NCBI RefSeq assembly: GCF_963666545.1
Contig: NZ_OY762899.1
Coordinates: 1,798,001-1,862,000 of the forward strand
Reading direction: 5' to 3'
Origin: an uncultured Bacteroides sp.
GTDB taxonomy: Bacteria; Bacteroidota; Bacteroidia; Bacteroidales; Bacteroidaceae
DNA length: 64,000 nucleotides
Below are positions 61,717 through 64,000 of the stretch, piece by piece. Under the pieces are notes generated by a model. The model worked only from the letters and a program-made list of their open reading frames with translations. It had not been told where the DNA came from and did no database searches. Numbering within the stretch: the stretch's first letter is position 1; each line of letters begins with the position of its first letter. Made by a program: the position numbers and the translations under genes.

Positions 61717-62352
61717 TTATCGAACAAAATTGGTAAATATTTTAGAGACTGAATTTGGAGCTACAACAGACTCTTTAGTCTGCTCCCGCATTTCAAGTAG
61801 CCAAGCCATATTTCGCCCTAACACCTGCATAATCTGCATTCCTTCAGTATCTTGCAGAACCTCACCTGCTGTTCTTCCATGTATAATGTTCCAATAGTTG
61901 GAAGTAGCAAGAATCATCTCCGAATAATTAAGATAATGATTCATACTATCAAAAGTGGAAGAACCACCTGTGCGACGAACAGCAATAACAGCTGCACCCA
62001 CCTTATGACGGAATAAGTTTCCATTGCTTGAGGATACATAGAATGCCCTATCCAGAAAGCTTTTCATTGTACCGGGAATGCCGGCATAAAAAACCGGAGA
62101 TGCTAGAATAATTCCATCAGCTGCCTTCATTTGCTGAATACAGTCATTAACAGAATCAGTAGCCATCACACATTTCTCATCTTTGTTTTTAGCACAGCCA
62201 CCACATGCTATACAGCCTCTGATCATTTGATTGCCTACATGGATAATCTCAAAATCAATTCCATTCTCTTGCAATTGCTTTCCAACCTCAGCCAATGCAT
62301 GATAAGTATTCCCCTTTTTATGAGGACTTCCATTGATCGCTACTACTTTCAT
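61717..62352 (-). CDS. Flavodoxin-family iron-sulfur flavoprotein / NADPH-dependent FMN reductase
   Basis: 211 residues from the ATG at 62350-62352; a longer frame to 62412 would use the divergent promoter region. The FMN phosphate loop is 'AINGSPHKKGNTYHAL', with 'IILASPVFYAGIPGTMKSFL' and 'GAAVIAVRRTGGSSTFDSMN' around the isoalloxazine site. A Cys cluster 'RGCIACGGCAKNKDEKC' suggests a [4Fe-4S] site as in iron-sulfur flavoproteins. Electron donor and target are unknown. It is divergent from an HxlR-type regulator, a common pairing for inducible reductases. Confidence 0.9.
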   Translation of the reverse strand: MKVVAINGSPHKKGNTYHALAEVGKQLQENGIDFEIIHVGNQMIRGCIACGGCAKNKDEKCVMATDSVNDCIQQMKAADGIILASPVFYAGIPGTMKSFLDRAFYVSSSNGNLFRHKVGAAVIAVRRTGGSSTFDSMNHYLNYSEMILATSNYWNIIHGRTAGEVLQDTEGMQIMQVLGRNMAWLLEMREQTKESVVAPNSVSKIFTNFVR

Positions 62353-62462
62353 TTCTTTTTCTCCTTTATTTTTAATTACTTTGTTACTGCAAAATTGAGA
62401 CATTAATATCATTTATACAAGTATCTACCAAAAAGTATCATAGTAACCTAAAAGAGTGAATC

Positions 62463-62828
62463 ATGACTAATCAAGGAAACATAGACAAATATTTATTTAA
62501 AGGAAAAGAATATTTTTGTTCCTTAGAGCTAGTAATGGATATGATTGGCGGTAAATGGAAACCAATTGTACTGTTTCATCTCAAGGAGGGAACCATGCGA
62601 TCTGGAGATCTTCAAAGAAGTTTAAAAGGTGTTTCCAATAAAATGTTTACTCAAACCGTTAGAGAACTTGAACAAACAGGATTGGTAGAGCGCATTATTT
62701 ACCCCACAGTACCTCCAAAAGTAGAATACAAACTAACTCCGATGGGAAAATCCGTCATACCGGTTATTGAAACCCTAAATCAATGGGGGAAAACATTAGT
62801 TCCAACAAAGCCTAATATAACCAAATAA
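62463..62828 (+). CDS. HxlR-family winged-helix transcriptional regulator
   Basis: 121 residues. The MarR-like HxlR domain is complete: 'CSLELVMDMIGGKWKPIVLF' with the conserved Cys near the start, 'HLKEGTMRSGDLQRSLKGVS', 'NKMFTQTVRELEQTGLVERI' and 'YPTVPPKVEYKLTPMGKSVI'. The N-terminal Cys ('YFCSLE') is the thiol that senses electrophiles in related regulators such as HypR and YodB. It probably controls the divergent flavoprotein gene 110 bases away. Two AGTATC words in that gap (near 62419 and 62433) may be part of its operator. Confidence 0.93.
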   Translation: MTNQGNIDKYLFKGKEYFCSLELVMDMIGGKWKPIVLFHLKEGTMRSGDLQRSLKGVSNKMFTQTVRELEQTGLVERIIYPTVPPKVEYKLTPMGKSVIPVIETLNQWGKTLVPTKPNITK

Positions 62829-62894
62829 AGAAAAAGCAAACTTCTCGCTCAATAAGTATTCGTTACGATTTAGCCTATATTATTTCAATGCTTA

Positions 62895-62917
62895 AAATGC
62901 CTATTGAACAGGCATTT
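62895..62917 (+). terminator. Terminator hairpin after hxlR gene
   Basis: AAATGCCT (62895-62902) pairs with AGGCATTT (62910-62917), about 70 bases after the stop. A second bulged stem (TGTCGTTTAGTG ... CACTAAAACGACA) follows around 62925-62972. The rest of the 345-base gap before the next gene is AT-rich without other features apart from its promoter. Confidence 0.5.
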
Positions 62918-63105
62918 ATGTCAATGTGTCGTTTAGTGGATTATTCCTTCACTAAAACGACAAAAAGAAGTCTAGACTAGTTCGTCAACACACCATACAT
63001 CCACCATAATCGCCATATAAATATCCTTTTATTGCACAAATAAACATTAATACAATAAAATAACACATTTTATACCCAAAAGACTTCCTTTTTGAAAAAG
63101 ATCCA

Positions 63106-63113
63106 TATCTTTG
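63106..63113 (+). promoter_or_regulatory. -7 promoter box for the third susC gene
   Basis: TATCTTTG matches TAnnTTTG and lies about 60 bases upstream of the ATG at 63174. Confidence 0.55.
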
Positions 63114-63173
63114 CGCCACCAGTATTATTAATATTCGTTTCAGTAAGTTAAACCTAAGATAAAAGCAAAGCGT

Positions 63174-64000
63174 ATGAAAGAGAAAATTTGGCTATGGATA
63201 GTCTGTCTTTTTATGAGTACAGGGATGGCAATGGCTCAGAAGTCAACGGTTTCAGGAACAGTCTTTTCCGAAGATGACAACGAGCCGATTGTAGGAGCAT
63301 CGATATTGGTAAAAGGTACCTTGCTCGGTACAATAACCGATTTAGAGGGTAAATTTACAATTCCGAACGTACCAAACACAGCTAAGATACTGAAGGTATC
63401 ATATATAGGTATGAAATCGGCAGAAGTTTCCATCAAAGTCGGAATGAAAGTTGTGCTCAAATCTGATTCCGAAATGTTGGATGAAGTAATGGTTGTGGCT
63501 TACGGAACTGCAAAGAAGAGCAGTTATTCAGGTTCTGCCTCATTGGTAAAGGCAGATGCGATCAAAGATTTGCCTACAACAAGTTTTGAGAATGCACTGA
63601 ATGGTAAAGTTGCCGGTTTACAAATCACTAATTCTTCCGGTCAGGCAGGTTCGGCTCCAAGTGTTCGTATCCGTGGTAACGGTTCGATGAATGCTAGTAA
63701 TGAGCCACTATATGTAGTTGATGGTGTACCTGTTGTTTCGGGTGATGTTGGTCAGATGGGCGACTATACCAATACCACCAACAATGTGATGAGCTCACTC
63801 AATCCAGGAGATATTGAGTCCATTTCCGTACTGAAAGATGCCGCGGCCTCTTCACTTTATGGTTCGCGTGCCGCCAATGGTGTCATTCTTATCACGACGA
63901 AAAAAGGGAAAGAAGGAAAACCTGTAGTTGGCCTTAAAGCTTCCATAGGCTTCACTCCAAGCTGGGCTACAGACAATTATGAACCAGCCAGTACACAAGA
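63174..64000 (+). CDS. SusC/RagA family TonB-dependent transporter, N-terminal part (cut by window edge)
   Basis: 275 codons are present and the frame is open at the window end. Signal peptide MKEKIWLWIVCLFMSTGMAM-AQ, regulatory-like beta domain with 'NEPIVGASILVKGTLLGTIT' and 'KVSYIGMKSAEVSIKVGMKV', TonB-box-like 'MLDEVMVVAYGTAKKSSYSG', and plug with 'FENALNGKVAGLQITNSSGQ', 'PLYVVDGVPVVSG' and 'DAAASSLYGSRAANGVILIT'. The barrel lies outside the window. A susD gene is expected next. No regulator is visible upstream; the HxlR gene is separated by a terminator. Confidence 0.93.
   Translation, partial: MKEKIWLWIVCLFMSTGMAMAQKSTVSGTVFSEDDNEPIVGASILVKGTLLGTITDLEGKFTIPNVPNTAKILKVSYIGMKSAEVSIKVGMKVVLKSDSEMLDEVMVVAYGTAKKSSYSGSASLVKADAIKDLPTTSFENALNGKVAGLQITNSSGQAGSAPSVRIRGNGSMNASNEPLYVVDGVPVVSGDVGQMGDYTNTTNNVMSSLNPGDIESISVLKDAAASSLYGSRAANGVILITTKKGKEGKPVVGLKASIGFTPSWATDNYEPASTQ

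Overview
The window is a chromosomal segment of a Bacteroidales bacterium, most likely Bacteroides or a close relative. The evidence is three SusC-type TonB-dependent transporters, two SusD lipoproteins, a hybrid two-component system of the kind that controls polysaccharide utilisation loci, repeated Bacteroides-type -7 boxes (TAnnTTTG, often with a TTG-type -33 element about 19-20 bases upstream), few Shine-Dalgarno sequences, and acn-icd-gltA and ilv operons laid out as I recall them from other Bacteroides. No rRNA, tRNA, CRISPR array or intact insertion sequence was seen.

Layout. 1-9275 (minus): a probable fructan utilisation locus: hybrid sensor/regulator with a sugar-binding periplasmic domain, SusC, SusD, a DUF4960-type surface lipoprotein and the start of another lipoprotein. 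9500-19004: single genes and small operons: a DHA2-type efflux pump, a LuxR-type regulator, a DUF1349 lipoprotein, carbonic anhydrase, a conserved hypothetical, an exported metallo-beta-lactamase-fold protein, a pentapeptide-repeat protein with an SDR, exported MsrB, an epimerase-lipocalin fusion and an exported peroxiredoxin. 19005-24137: a repeat-rich, AT-rich accessory stretch with an antitoxin whose toxin is broken off, a decayed RhuM-type gene with a 22-base perfect inverted repeat, an isochorismatase-family hydrolase and a large membrane pentapeptide-repeat protein. 24138-34306: FKBP isomerase, the paired DUF4130/radical SAM proteins, YceI, the gltA-icd-acn operon and an SF1 helicase.

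34395-42511 (minus): a five-gene SusC/SusD operon with a zinc metallopeptidase, DUF4302 and BACON lipoproteins, probably for peptide or glycopeptide capture. An AT-rich gap and an acyltransferase follow. 44520-50723 (minus): the branched-chain amino acid operon ilvD-ilvB-ilvN-acyl-ACP thioesterase-ilvC. It is preceded by what looks like a complete transcription attenuator: promoter, a 24-residue leader peptide rich in Ile/Leu/Val, an antiterminator segment and a terminator. This is the most interesting feature of the window.

50972-62828: SlyD with a Cys-rich tail, a palindrome cluster, a cysteine desulfidase-family enzyme, a GH31 glycosidase, aroC with an M20 dipeptidase, an arsR-arsC-acr3 operon, anmK, and a divergent iron-sulfur flavoprotein/HxlR pair. 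The window ends inside a third SusC gene.

All functional calls are from sequence reading and family knowledge; nothing was searched or aligned computationally.
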